Positions 37,593-63,840 of a DNA stretch of 64,000 nucleotides are shown in pieces. Source of the stretch: Branchiostoma lanceolatum. Lineage: Eukaryota; Chordata; Leptocardii; Amphioxiformes; Branchiostomatidae. Both the position numbers and the translations under genes were made by a program. The notes under the pieces are model-generated. The model did no database searches. It was given only the letters and a program-made list of their open reading frames with translations, and was not told where the DNA came from. Position 1 is the first letter of the stretch; each line of letters begins with the position of its first letter. The stretch is taken from positions 9,429,501 to 9,493,500 of the forward strand of contig NC_089726.1 in the NCBI RefSeq assembly GCF_035083965.1, in the 5' to 3' direction.

Positions 37593-37598
37593 AATAAA
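37593..37598 (+). terminator. Polyadenylation signal candidate of gene D/E
   Basis: AATAAA about 490 bases after the stop. It is the first canonical hexamer I see downstream. Confidence 0.4.
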
Positions 37599-37849
37599 TT
37601 GTTACTGATACTGAATGGAGGTTTACATATCTCCTCAAGATATGACGTGTTCAATGATTTAGGTATATTTACCAGATAGCTTTCGGGATGCACAAATACA
37701 TACATGGCGTACATGATGTGCATGAATACTTAAACATTCAATTCAATTTGTAACATTCACTCCTAACGCAGAACATTGCTCGGTGATTGTGAACATGACA
37801 AACACGGATGATCTATGATGTAATTGTATAGAGACGTTAACTCCACGAC

Positions 37850-38044
37850 GCAAATCCTAGCCTCCTTCGCAGACTTCCTGGAACGGTGGCGTATATACTT
37901 GAGGGGGGGGGGGCACGATTTCTGCGGCGAAAGTCCCTTGCCGGCATTAGAGAACCTTGGCCCGTGTAAGAAATCGCCCCCCCCCCCCCCCGCAATATAT
38001 ACGCCGCCGTTGTAGGAAGTTTGCGAAAGAAGGCTAGCAAATCC
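37850..38044. mobile_element. MITE with ~55-bp terminal inverted repeats and a perfect 8-bp target duplication
   Basis: The element body is 37858-38036 (179 bp), flanked on both sides by GCAAATCC (37850-37857 and 38037-38044). Ends read TAGCCTCCTTCGCAGACTTCC and, in reverse complement, TAGCCTTCTTTCGCAAACTTCC. The arms continue through GGCGTATATA into G-runs and C-runs. An 8-bp duplication fits hAT-type or P-type transposition. No coding capacity. Confidence 0.88.
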
Positions 38045-38119
38045 AAAGGTATGCTGGTAACGTTAAATGGAACTGGATGTGTGTGTGGGGGGGGGGGGAT
38101 GACTTGTATACTGTAGGAT

Positions 38120-38420
38120 CAAACAGCAACTATTTTGGACAGACCCTTGCTACACTATCAGTCTGCTTTGTTGGTCAGCAAACATGCCCCGCCTCTCACA
38201 CGAAGAGCGGTCGTAAGGTTTGTCTCAACGCGACAAACATCGAGGTAATTATCAACTATTCTCCAGCTTCTTTGGTGAAACATGGCGGAATGAATCATAT
38301 TGTAAACGATACAAAATTGTTGATGCAACTGATCGCAACGTATACTTAATATACTGACCACAAAATGGTGTATGGTGGTAATAAAGATATTTACATGGTA
38401 CTCTATATTGCTTTTGTTGT
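38120..38420. repeat. Inverted single copy of the 265-bp array unit
   Basis: Reverse-complement matches to 9860-10960 and same-orientation matches to 19375-19640: AAACATGCCCCGCCTCTCAC, AACGTATACTTAATATACTGACC and similar blocks. Confidence 0.65.
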
Positions 38421-40015
38421 ATTTACATTGCACTCTATATTGCGTATGTTGTTATTAAACCATTCCGATTTAAGTCATAATCTTTTATGAGTGTGGCCCG
38501 AAATTGTCGCCTGTATCATTTAGTAATCATTCATTGACAACTTGGCTTTTGATACTAGTTACTTTCAGTGACCATTTTGGGTCACACTGACGGAAGATAA
38601 CGACTTAAATTGGGATGGATATCAGTCAGAATGTTACAACATAAGAAAACATTACTCTCCAGGCAGAGGTTAGCTGGAGAAGATCGTTACCTTTTTATAT
38701 GCCCCGTTTTCTGTGCGCACTCTCCGCCAACATGTAATGAAAAAAAAGTAAAAATCTTCTCCACCACTGCTCGGAGACAAACAAAACAGTACTTTTTGTC
38801 AGCCTTTTTCACATAAAAAGAATATGCACGCTTTTTCAAGTCGTTTGTAACGTGAACGTATCTTGGTGATGGATGGATATTGCCATTTCCGGCCAGAACA
38901 ATGTGCTATCATCGTCAACGTCGTTCCGTGAATATTGGTAAATTGGGCTAATTCTGTATTTAGAACAATACTATTACAGTACTTTTAGCTTTGTAATCTT
39001 TGCAACACTTATAGATACCCGGAGGAGTGAATATGTGACACTGTCAAAAATGCGATGTAACGACCATTAATGTATCAGACGACGGTTCAACGACCGTTAT
39101 CAACTAGGCCACTCTTCTTACCCAAGTTAGAATTCGACCTCGACCCAAAATTTATGTAACGTTAATATCTACGGGGCAAAAGGGCATACGATTCCGCATC
39201 TCGATTGCTTATCTCCAAAGCCCTAATGTCCTCTCGTGTGTTCAAACGTCTAGCTTGTTCCTAGCCTCCATCCCGGCCCATCTCCACATATAGAGTGTTT
39301 TTCATATCGTCGTAAAATTGGACGTTTTTTCTTGATCACTGGAGGCAAATTGGGGCTATTTCAGCATTGAGATACAGTAACGTTACGGTGGGACTGATAG
39401 CGGAGAGTACACATCAGATAAGACGTTGCTGTGCAAACAAGTCGCTATTGTCCGTACGCTTCTGTGGCCCAGGTGCTCTGACACTCCAGAGGTGGGCGGA
39501 GATACCATGCCGCCATTTTGAAACTGGTCTAAAGTGACGAGGTCCTAAAATCCACAGTTGCGTAGTACTTCTTGTTCCGAGTCTGCGGACGTAAGGAGGC
39601 GAAGAGAAGTCGCTGTACACCCTGCATTCAAAAGGTACATGATTCTCTCTCAACATATGAATGAGTATGATATGTTTGTGTGGCATTTCCCGTGGTAATC
39701 TCGTTTTACTCTGCTAGTATGTCTACATATATGCAACTTGAAGAACACCACAAAAGTGATGGTTTAGGCGTAGAAATAGCAAACAATAGATTATCTAGAC
39801 AACGGGAGATGTTATACTCTTTACCACGCTTTAAAACGACTGAAGCTTTTATGCAAGGTGTGCCGATAAACAGTTGCATTTCATTGGGCAGTGATCTAAG
39901 ACAAACAAACTCCAAAACGGCAGTAAAAAACGTTATATCCGTTCCTTTTTTGGCAATAAGGAGAACAATTTGAACTATTCTTTTATATATATGTATGCAT
40001 GTTTGTGTCTATGTA

Positions 40016-40020
<5 letters not shown>

Positions 40021-40081
<61 letters not shown>

Positions 40082-40084
40082 TGT
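40021..40084. repeat. (GT)n microsatellite
   Basis: GT run within the dispersed repeat; an equivalent run is at 61279-61322 in the second long copy. Confidence 0.95.
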
Positions 40085-40798
40085 GCTATGGCAGTCCTTC
40101 TGTATCCTGTTTTGATCTGTAATGCTGCAAACGTCCACACACTCCCCAAATGAAGGAGCAACGTGGGTGTTGGTAACCTTTGACCCCGTGACCCAGTTTT
40201 TAACGTGTGACCCGCCCCGTCTCCAGTAGAATGGCAGATGCAATTCGAACAAAATTGAAAATCTACGCATTAGATTACAACACCATTCGCCACAAAATTC
40301 GGTGCGACTAAGAACACTTTATCGAAGCCGGAGAAGCTTAACGTTACATGGAGCAAGTTGAAAATATGAAATATGTTTCCATAACTTCCATTGCTCGTTG
40401 GGGAGTTTTGACGACGATTGCATTATGCACTGGCGAATACTGGGTCGTTCCAAACTCTGCATATGACTTTTGCCTTAATTGCTTTGTAGCTTAGGTGCAA
40501 CTATAAAGAGACTTGTACTACACGCTATTCTCCAAGCAGAGTTTTTTTGTGAAAAGGACATTGAAAAGAGAGATGGCGAAGATATTTCCCAATAAATAGA
40601 TGAGGTGTTGTTGATGTAGGTGCGTACAGTATCTGATATTTTATTTTTCAGAAAAAGTCGAAATCTCCTTGTGACTTGGCAAGTACTTTCTTCTTTCGTA
40701 AAATTAAGTAAATAATGTTTGAAAGCGATGATGGAACTGCCCAGCAGCAACTAGGGGATTTTGTAGTAGTAATAGGTGCCTTTTAGTTTAGGGTAATT

Positions 40799-42106
40799 AC
40801 CTTCGCCAAGAAGGTTATGCAGAGGGTAGCGTTTGTTTGTTTGTGTGTGTGTAACGTACAGCATAACTCGAGAAGGCTTCGATGGATTGTCCTGATACTT
40901 GGTAGGTGGGTAGGTCTTGATAAGACAAGGAAATGATTAGATTTTGGGTCTCCTAGCGGCTTGTTACGGTACTGCAGCGGAATTTCCTGTTATGATATCT
41001 CGTGTTCTGGACATGCTATGGTTCTGATTTTTGAGTGGTAGATAGCTATTTAGACAGGGTCTAGGTTTGGGCCCCCTAGCGGCTGTTTTTGGAACTGCAG
41101 GAGCAGGTTTTGCTTCAGACTTTGAAATGGAATAACTCAAGAAGGGCCTGATGGACGGTCATGATTTTTAGTAAGTAGATAGCTTGAATGATGATGTACA
41201 TGATTAGATACGTATTATGCAAATCAGTATCTAATTTGCATAATTATTGAGGAAAGTTCATACATTCGCCAAATTCCATAATAGGACTCTCAAACTTGTG
41301 ACATATGTAACTGAGGAGGAGAGAAATGTTAATAGATATCAACTATGCAAATGATGACCTCATTTGCATAATTAATGAGAAAATACTATAACTCAAGATG
41401 GGCTTGATGGATGGTCTTGATTTTTGGTATGTAGATAGCTTGAGTGATGATGTACATGATTAGATACGTATTATGCAAATAAGTATCTAATTTGCATAAT
41501 TAATGAGGAAAGTTTATACATCCGCCAAATTCCATGATAGGACTCTCTAACATGTGACATATGTAACTGAGGAGGAGAGAAAGAGAAGACCTCATTTGCA
41601 TAATTAATAAGAACATACTATAACTCAAGATGGGCATGATGAATGGTCTTGATTTTTGGTATGTAGATATCTTACGTGATGCTTTGTATGATTGGATATA
41701 GTTATGCAAATCAGATTTTCTAATTTGCATAACTAATGAGACAAGCCCGCTGTGTTCCATGATATTACAATTCAAATATGTGACATATGTAACTAAGGAA
41801 GAGAGGAATGCTGATAGATAGAAAATATGCAATAACTGCTATAATTACATACAGGTAAATGATGGCAATTTCATCCTTGTGGCATTTGAAAGTTATGTGA
41901 ATGTGAACATCGTTGAATCGAATTATGCTAATAAGGAACTCATTTGCATAATTGATGATAAATGTTAGCATAACCTTCTTTGATAAGCTCATACTTTGGA
42001 CAACTTCTGTTATTTGGCTGAAGACGATCAACTGGTATGATTTATGATTGATGAGAAACACTCCTAAATACGTCAGTCATAAAGTATAAATTAATTGGGC
42101 GAAGGT
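40799..42106. mobile_element. 1.3-kb nested element with short terminal inverted repeats and internal ~250-bp tandem units
   Basis: Ends are ACCTTCGCC (40799-40807) and GGCGAAGGT (42098-42106). The left part carries CCAAGAAGGTTATG and CAGCATAACTCGAGAAG, shared with shorter copies in genes B and C. From about 41120 to 41990 three to four diverged units repeat ATAACTCAAGATGGGC, GATGTACATGATTAG and paired ATGCAAAT / ATTTGCAT octamers. Noncoding. Confidence 0.65.
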
Positions 42107-42535
42107 ATGAGGTCGTGGAACTCTAGTTATTAATAAGTTTATTAAAAGTTCTTGCCCGGAGGCTGATTGCAAGTACATGTAACATGAAGAACGGACAGAT
42201 AATGGGTAACAACATAGCATGTGACTACTCTAGTCTATTTATGTCTGGCTGAAGGACCATTTGAGATGGCAGTGATTTTGTGCGTAGTGAAGATCTGGCC
42301 AATTATGGTCATTGGAGCTAAATAATACGAAAAATGTCGTTGGTCCTAATCAATTTTTTTATCGTAGCATAGAGGTCTATTCTAAATGTGCACCAGTAAG
42401 CGGCGGTACCTCTTTTGGTACGCATAAACGCCCATGTGTTTTGGTTGATGTCGTCTGGGAAATATTTTAGTGATTTAAAGGGTAAAAACAATACTATGCC
42501 AACGGCTCCGCCCCTGAGGCGTCGCCAAAATATGA

Positions 42536-42620
42536 TGAATGAATGAATGAATAAATAAATGAATGAATCAATGAATGAACGAATGTATCTGTATCTCTAT
42601 GAATGAATGAACTTTATCGC
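42536..42620. repeat. (GAAT)n microsatellite
   Basis: Repeated ATGAATGAATGAAT and AATAAATAAATG tetranucleotides. Confidence 0.9.
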
Positions 42621-43089
42621 TCGACAATTTGTACATGGCACAATGTATGGCAACAATGACAAAGCAAACAATACAATAATACTAGTCTATTCTAAAATAA
42701 CCTATGACTGCAACAATATGGACGTATATGGCGTATTCACAGTATATGCGGGACATGTCATGAAAAAATTATATTCATATCTAACGCTATCTTGACATGA
42801 AGGACATCTTCTCTGGTTGGTTGTTATATTATGATACCAACCTCTTTCTATTTCCAAGCAGTGCACATGTAAACTGATTCTTGATTTGGTTATGTTAACT
42901 ATAAAGGTTTTATTAAAGAATGAATTATCAATAAAAAATTATAGTTTTATTAATAAATGAATTGAATAAAATAAATAAAAGGTACCGATTTTTCCATGTG
43001 AAGTCAATTTTCTGATGATGTGATGATTATGTGTGAAAAGGAACGTTACCTAACCTACTCTTATTAGTGTAATGCACAAAGACTTCAAC

Positions 43090-44060
43090 CCTCGTTATCT
43101 ACGGGCAATGGGTGTGGGACTGATAACACGGACAGCACATTGGATCAAGCCATGCTATGTAAACATGGGACTATTGTCCATAAGGCTTCTACAGTCAGTG
43201 TTTTGACACTGAAGAGGTGGGCAGATGCAAACCACGCCGCCATTTTGAAACTTGTCCGAAGTGACAGCGTGATAAAAGCCACATTTGCGTATACCCAGTA
43301 CTTCTTCTCTGCAGACGTAAGTAGACGTAGAGAAGTCATTGTAAACCCTGCAGTCAAAAGGTACCTGATTCCCATGTAATATATGAATTAAGTAATGTGT
43401 GTGTGGCGTTTCCTGTGGCAATCATGTTCTAAGTATGGCTGCAAAAATGCATCTTGAAAAACATCACAAAAGTCATGGTTAAGACTTTGCGTAGGATTAG
43501 ATTATGAGGTAAAATTATGATTTAGATTGTTATCCTCTTCGCCACACTGCCAAAATGGATGCGGCTTTAAACGCGGAGTGATGTTTATGCCAGATGTAAC
43601 AACAAACAATTGCGTTTCCGTGAACAGTGATATAAGAGTTAAAAGTAGACAGATAAGCCACCAAATCGCAGCTACATTCGTCTTTTTTTAATTACGAAAA
43701 CGTTTTGATCCAATTTTCTATATACCTATGCCTGCAAGTATGTATGTATGTATGTGTATGCTATGGCTCCAAAGCCCACAGTGGCAAGCCCTTTTAGCAT
43801 CAATGGGTGTAAACCCTTCGGCCCAGTTTTAAGTGTCATATGTCGCCTCACGTGAGACGGCTGATGTGATTAGAACAAAAGTGACAAGTAGTACATTTTC
43901 TTTTATCTCCATTCGCCACCAAATTTGATAGAATTGAGAAGGGGCAATTCCACATGATGACACATCTGTATGGGTGTTAGTTGCCATTTCCGAAACCTTC
44001 GGTAAAAGTCTTATTGAGATAAACAACTGTTTATAGAAAAATATACTAATTTCTATCATT
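43090..44060. repeat. Medium copy of the large dispersed repeat family
   Basis: Contains GTCCATAAGGCTTCTACAG, CAGTCAAAAGGTACCTGATT and CACAAAAGTCATGG in the same order as 39280-40270 and 60560-61500. It lies about 1.1 kb upstream of the F/G start, much as the 20160-20545 copy lies upstream of D/E. Confidence 0.7.
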
Positions 44061-44600
44061 CGTTTAAAATTCTAAATTCTACAGCGTTACAACATATTAG
44101 AAATATTCTAAACATAGATTACGTTATTTACATTAGTTTCTAACATGTTGGAACATAAAGTCACCATTTGTTCTAACGTCCATATATTGAACATTGCGGT
44201 CAGTGGGCAGGCAGGGAGGAAAGCAATTCGCACATCCATGTGAGGTAAAGGGAGCCATGTCTCCCGCCATGCATATACTGCTAACCACAAAGGCGCTTGT
44301 TAGCATCTACTTTTTATTGGGGGAAATAACCCAAATCTACCATTTGGAAAATGATGCAAATATTTACAACATGTTGGAACACTAGCACTATTCAGAACGT
44401 CAAACAAATGTTAGAAATTGTTCTAAGTAACGAGATCTTTGTGCATTTACTTTCAAAAAGGTTCTCAACATATATAGATGCAATCATCTTCAAACTGTCA
44501 TTTTCAGTTGTTTGAACAATTTCGAACTATAAAGTATTCTTTTATCCAAAATATTTCAAAGCAATTACAAAAAAATCGATATGATTCCAATAGTCTATGA
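44060..44600. repeat. AT-rich repeat related to the 3' part of the D/E intron insertion
   Basis: 44380-44590 aligns by eye with 29090-29310 (AATTGTTCTAAGTAACGAGAT versus ACTGTTCTAAATAAAGAGAT; GTTGTTTGAACAATTTCGAACTAT versus TTGTTTGAACACTTTAGAACTAT). Also contains paired arms around ACATGTTGGAACA. Confidence 0.5.
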
Positions 44601-45019
44601 GGACTTTATTTCTAACGATGATTGCCTTGTGCAATTGTGATTAATGTTTTTTCAAAGCTCTTACATATGGCTAATATTGCACTGCTTTCCCGTGTAGGTG
44701 CAAGGATAAAGAGCCTTGTCCCTCACACAGTAGTTTCCTGAATACATGCTTTAAAAATGAAGGAGCATCAGTGCCATGGTTCCATCGTGGCAAGTATTCG
44801 CAATCGTTGCACCATTATGGAGGTGTACATGTGAAGAACAACAACGATTCACAACATTGAAATCACGTTACAATGAAATGTTACTTTTAAATTGTACTGT
44901 GATGTCGTAAATGTGTAGAGATCAGTTCATTGACAAACGAATTCCTAATCAGAAGCACGAGTCACACAAGAGGAACTGGTGCTATCTGTCACCTGTAGCA
45001 AATGATTTACCAGGTGATC

Positions 45020-45027
45020 TATAAATA
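45020..45027 (+). promoter_or_regulatory. TATA box candidate of gene F/G
   Basis: TATAAATA 159 bases before the ATG, inside a block homologous to the D/E promoter. Shared downstream sequence includes TTCCTGTCGTCCTAGGGA and TGTCAACCTGCTC. Confidence 0.6.
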
Positions 45028-45178
45028 CACGGAGTAACAAATCAGTCTTTCTTCTTAGCCATCCACTGACCTTTGACATTAAGATACATCTCCAAGTGGT
45101 TAGATGTAACTAACGTTTGTTGGGTTCCTGTCGTCCTAGGGAGGCTATTTGTGTCAACCTGCTCAGACGATTTACGAG

Positions 45179-58231
<13,053 letters not shown>

Positions 58232-58873
58232 GTCATGACCCATATGCATGGAACGCTTTTACACATGGGTTCAAAGTCTCCAGTCATCTCTTTGAGATTG
58301 TACCTTTGAGAACCTTAGACATCGTTTCACCGACTAATTGTTCTGTGCTTTAACAAATTCAAAGTTAGCATTAATAATTCAAGATTAATGTTTTTTGTGT
58401 GTACCTGTCTGTGTCTACCTAAGCCATGAGTGCAGCTTTGACGCTTAGGCTTGTACCGGACTATGTATTGGAATCCTAGGGACTTGATGTTCATTTGAGC
58501 TTGGGATTTAGAGAACTTAAGACATCGTTTGCACTGATGAGTTGTTTTGAAATCCTTGAAAATTCAAAGATAACAGTAATCAGACAATATTGATAATTAA
58601 GTCCACAGTCATTTCTGAGTACTTCACTTCCGATTCTAGAACTAACTAAACAGTGAGTTGAAAAATACAGATATAGTTTGAAAAATCGAAAATTGCAAAC
58701 CAGGGTAGAATACGTGACCTGTAGTTTTAGATTTACATTTCTGTAATCTTGATTAAAGATTTAACGAAATTACTGTTTATCTGTCAACTTGCTGCGAATG
58801 TACATGTGATGTTATGTGTTTATGTTCAACTCAGGGAATAAGAAATCTATACTTTTGCATACGTGCTACCTTG

Positions 58874-58879
58874 AATAAA
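58874..58879 (+). terminator. Polyadenylation signal candidate of gene F/G
   Basis: AATAAA about 640 bases past the stop. Another AATAAA is at 59155-59160. Confidence 0.35.
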
Positions 58880-59884
58880 CATACAATGTCAGAAACAATT
58901 TTCAAGAAACTACTTTGTTTAAACAAAGCTACCGAACTACTACACTTAGTTAAATGCACGTCTGAGTACTGATGCGTTAGACCCAAATCTTGATACTATT
59001 AAGTTAATAATCTAAAAACATTTATGAGTAAGTATGAGGCAAAATACATACTATATTCAAATCAACAAGTCCCGTATTCAGAGGTATTGTCCTTTGTATC
59101 TATTGAAATGGAGGTTATGAATCAAATTATGTGTGGACCATTCAATGGTATTTGAATAAACACAGCTTGAAAATGGGTTAGTGTCTTCTTTATTTTTCCA
59201 TATTTTTGAAAATTGTATTATTTGTTTTGTTAGCTAGTCCATTGATTTCCCTTATTTTCTTGTATATCCATAGCGATTTAAAAAAATTCTATTTATTGAT
59301 TTATGTATGTTATAATCAACAGTTATAGTTATGACAATACGTAAATAATCACAGAATAAACCCTAAAAAACAAAAGGTTTTCAGCTCTACGATATTTTCT
59401 CTGACATGTTTCATGTGCAAATGAACAACAAGCAACACAATAATAAACACATCGCACACTGTGTAAAGCAAAAGGGATATTAGATGAATAGCATATAATG
59501 ACGGTTACAACAACAAACAAAAGGCATATACAACCCAATCCAGTACTTAGAATTGTGAACATTCTTCAAGTTAATGATTTTCAACATAATGGTTGGTTGA
59601 CAGACGCGCACACACAATGGCTACTCAATACAAACTGTGATGGAAATCTTGAGTTTCGGCCGGTTAAAAGCCCATTTATTATACATGAGTCTGTAGATAA
59701 CTCATCACCCTGTACCACCAGAGCTGATCAGACTTGCTGCTTTTCCACTTTTTAAGTTTCAACCATGCTTCATGGTTGTCGGTAAGAGTATTCAACAGTT
59801 TAAAAGTATCCATTCCTTGAGTTAGTTATCCTGTATGCCTAGCACTACGTGTGTTCAAATACTTGAAAGTAAAGATAAATAAAC

Positions 59885-60130
59885 GTTTACGCGATGCCCA
59901 CATTTGGCAACCTCCGCTTCTTAAAGCCTCAGGCTGTACGGGCCTGGGAGGGCGTTAAATACGCGAATGACTACGGGGACTCGTGCATGCAGTTCCCGTT
60001 GCCTGAGAATGTCCCTACGTCGGAGGACTGCCTGTACCTGAACGTGTTTGTGCCACGGGTGACGCTAGAGGAGGACGAGAAAATGGCAGTCGCAAATACA
60101 CTGTTTGTTCAATGTGGCGGATTTATGTAG
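59885..60130 (+). pseudogene. Type-B carboxylesterase/cholinesterase exon relic
   Basis: Frame +: VYAMPTFGNLRFLKPQ, then AWEGVKYANDYGDSCMQ and TSEDCLYLNVFVPR. This matches the N-terminal part of type-B carboxylesterases (YAxPPxGNLRF, and the signature EDCLYLNV). It ends with KMAV...CGGFM and TAG at the point where the family has GGGFxxG, the oxyanion-hole loop. There is no acceptor directly upstream (an in-frame TAA lies shortly before), no Ser-His part follows, and the downstream 60186 repeat begins almost at once. An isolated, broken fragment; an exon of a gene extending elsewhere is less likely. Confidence 0.75.
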
Positions 60131-61234
60131 CCTCCTGGATTAATGTTAATGAAGGTTACCATGTCACACCGTGCAAGGTTTGTATATATCTTGGTGATGG
60201 ATGGATATTGCCATTTCCGGCCAGAACCATGTGTTATCATCGTCAACGTCGTTCCGTGAATATTGGTAAATTGGGCTTATTCTGTATTTAGAACAATACT
60301 ATTACTATGAGCTTTGTAAGCTTTGCAACACTTCTAGATACCCGGTGGAGTAAATATGTGACGATCATGAATGTATCAGAAGGACGGTTCAAGGACCATC
60401 ATCTACCAGGCCACTCTTCTTACACAAAGTAGAATTCGACCCAAATCTATGTAATATCGGCAAAGGGCATACGATTCCACAACTCGATTACTTATCTCTA
60501 TAGCCCTTATGTCCTCTCGTGTGTTCAAACATCTTGTTCCTAGCCTCCATCCCGGCCCATTTCCACATATAGAGTGTTTATCATATCGTCGTAAAATTGG
60601 ACGTTTTTTCTTGATCACTGGAAGCAAATTGGGGCTATTTCAGCATTGAGATACAGTAACGTTAGGTGGGACTGATAGCGGAGAGTACACATCAGATAAG
60701 GCGTCGCTGTGCAAACGAGGCGCTATTGTCCGTACGCTTCTGTGGCCCGGGTGCTCTGACACTCCAAAGGTGGGCGGAGAAACCATGCCGCTATTTTGAA
60801 ACTGGTCTAAAATCCACAGTTGGGTAGACGTCGTACTTTTTGTTCTCTGTGGACGTAAGGAGACGAAGAGAAGCCGGTACGTGTAGATCCTGCATTCAAA
60901 AGGTACATGATTCTCTCTCAACACATATCGAGTATGATGTGTTTGTGTGGCATTTCCCGTGGTAATCTCGTTCTACCCTGCTAGTATGTCTGCATCTATA
61001 CAACATGAAAAACACCACAATAGTGATGGTTTACGCGTAGAACTAACAAACAATATTTTATATTGACTAAGGGAGATGTTATGCTCTTAACCGCACTTTA
61101 GATGGCTGTAGCTTTTATACAAGGTGGGCCGATAACATCGGACAGTGAACTATAAGACAAACTCACGGCAGTAGGCGTTACATCCGTTCTTTTTTGGGCA
61201 CTAACGACAACGATTTGAACTATCATTTCATATA

Positions 61235-61276
61235 TGTATGTATGTATGTATGTGTATATTTATATGTATGTATGTT

Positions 61277-61323
<47 letters not shown>
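61235..61323. repeat. (TATG)n-(GT)n microsatellite
   Basis: TATG repeats followed by GT repeats, at the same place within the dispersed repeat as 40004-40084 in the other long copy. Confidence 0.92.
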
Positions 61324-61324
<1 letters not shown>

Positions 61325-62079
61325 GTGACAGCCCTCCTATATCCTGTTTTGATATGTAACGCTGCAAACGCCCACCCAAAGCCAAATTAACGAGCAACGA
61401 GTGTGTTGGCAACCTTTGGCCCCGTGACCCAGTTTTTAAACTGTCCCGCCCCGTCTCCCTTGGGGCGGCAGATGCAAATCGAACAAAGTTAAAAATCTAC
61501 TCATTTGAGTTCAACCATTTGACACAAAATTCGGTGCGACTAAGAACATCGAAACCGGAAAATATCACATGGAGCAAGTTGAAAATATGAAATATTGTTC
61601 CCGGCTGATAATTTCTATTGCTCGTGGGGGTGTTAAGTTTTGACGACGTACGGTTGCATGCACTGGCGAATACTGGGTCCTTCCAAACTCTGCATATGAC
61701 TTTTGCCTTCAAGTTGATTAATTTCTAGCTTAGATGAAACTTTGAAATTTTCTTCTCAAAGTGCAACTTCGTAGACACTATATGTCAGAATTATGCTGAC
61801 TTTTACAGTGGTTTGTTGAACATCTAGAAATTGATAATGACAAATGCTTCTTAAAATCGTAAAATTAAAATTGTAATGGGAGATTATATAATTAAAATAT
61901 CAGTTGAAAATAGAATATACAGGATAAACTATAAAGAGACTTGTACTGCACGCTATTCTCCAAGCAGGGGTTTTCTATGAAAAGGACATTGAAAAGAGAG
62001 ATGGCGAAGATATTTACCAATAAGTAGACGAGGTGTTGTCGATGTATAGTGTAGGTGCGTACCGTACCGTTGCGCTGAT

Positions 62080-63840
62080 ACAGCCCTCCTCACTTGAGGT
62101 GAGAAGTGCACTGTCACAAATTTCCGGTTTATAGAAAACTAGAATATCATAGAATACAAGTCTTATTTATGTTTACTTAAAATCATCACCAGCTTTTGAA
62201 GAGAGCAGAAGTACAGAAGCGTGTTAAGTTAGGACAAAAAATCGGAAGCTGCATTCACGGAAATGTCTCACAGCGTTCACCGGTTTTAATGCCAGAAGTG
62301 AATACATTTCTTTCTCAAACGTGTTCTTAACATTGATGTGTCCAAATTCTAGCAACTAGCAACCGAGCGCGTTAAACCCCCCGTTACGTGTTGTGGAGGT
62401 TGATGAAAGTTTGTGCAATCTTTTTAGACCGTTTGGTAGAGTTGTCGTCGTTATGATTTGGATAGGAAGTGACTAACGTTAGCTGCTGTTGATTATGACG
62501 ATTGAATTAGCTGTGTATCCATGTTACCTCGCCATGGCTGTAGGGGCTGATGTTAGCCTCTGATGCTGCTCTGTGCAATTCGTTAAATAGTACTTTTGTA
62601 TTGAATGTAGCTGAAGTACCTACTTCGAGGTTGGATAATGGTTTTTCTTTGTGAGTCACGAGGATAATGGAATCTACAATATTATGTGTTTCATTGTCTT
62701 TACTGTAGCATGTATGAGTATGATGGCGCTGCTGGCACTCAATGACTTTGTTATGCGGGTCCAGGTCTACCTTTTCGTTAGGCAGTGTAACCGTTGAATA
62801 AGTTTCTTTTCAGCGTCTCCATTCCGTTAGGAGCGTCTTTGACCCACAACAAGACATGGATGTGAGGACTGCCTCGGATCTGGTATTCTACTCTCCAGAA
62901 AACTCGAATTGTCCATGTCCTTTTTTTCGTAAAATTAAAGAGGAAGCTTGTACTATAAAATTACCCAATAAATTCGGCTAACGTAAACTACTAGGGTCAG
63001 TCTGCCACTGACTCTCGTGGTGTTCACATCGGTTGAGGCTTGGCTAAGATAGTCACACCACCAACACAAGTTACTCTCTCAATAAACCTTTGTAATAGAC
63101 CTTAGTAATAGCCTACGGCTAGTTGGGCAACCCTGGCATGTACATGCTGAACCAATAGATAAATAAATAAATAAAAAACCTTTGAAATGTAGTCAGATAA
63201 GAAATTGATGTATGGCTATACATGAAGAAGTTAGATTTATGTAACCCAGAATATAAATGGCAACACTGGCTTACCATGCTCTGTTTGGTAGTATAAGTAA
63301 AGACATTTGCTAGCAGTTCATGTGCAGTTCTTCTACCTTACGAGTTCTACAGCGCCAGTCAGTGTCTATATAACTGGCTTTTAGAATACCATGTAGACAC
63401 CACAGCTACAAGTCATATTTACAGACGTACAACTACCAAACATTTGAATTCAAGTAAGAGGAGGGCGTTTCCAGGTTGCAAATATAGGTACAGTACATTT
63501 TGAAACAACTTTGAAAGGCTGATTTGAACGTTGATATTTGAACACAAGGTTGATTTTTTTTTAAACTGAAAGTTGTTTTGATTATCTAACTTTGTCTACA
63601 TTCATTATGTGTCATTATGTATGGTTTCATAATGCTACTTAGAAAACCAGTAGAAAACAATATTTGAATCTCGTTCACCAGTATTATGCTAATCTTCTCC
63701 AGTCATTGTTTCTAAGTTGAGACAGTCTGGTAGTTTTATGTGTTTATGTATTTATGGGGGTCAATCCACCTTTCGAACTGCAGCAAGGCCACAGTGGGAA
63801 GCACTTCCTAAATTAGTTTATGGTTCTGGCCCCAGGCTTC
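62080..63840. other. Region without recognisable genes
   Basis: No domain-bearing frame. At about 63100-63180 a stretch ends in CTGAACCAATAGATAAATAAATAAATAAA, a tail type often left by non-LTR retroelements or SINEs, but I cannot define the element. Confidence 0.4.

Larger units (their letters stand above)
38866..42320. repeat. Long copy 1 of the large dispersed repeat family, interrupted by another element
   Basis: Starts ATCTTGGTGATGGATGGATA and matches 60183 onward through about 40490. It continues with ATAAAGAGACTTGTACTAC (matches 61930) and AAATAATGTTTGAAAGCGATG (matches 63860). After the nested element 40799-42106 it resumes with CCATTTGAGATGGCAGTGAT (matches 63959). Open frames inside are short and unrecognised. 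Confidence 0.75.

Noticed and set aside
39414-39973. 90-97 codon frames in the dispersed repeat
   Set aside because: Not conserved between the repeat copies and without recognisable domains.
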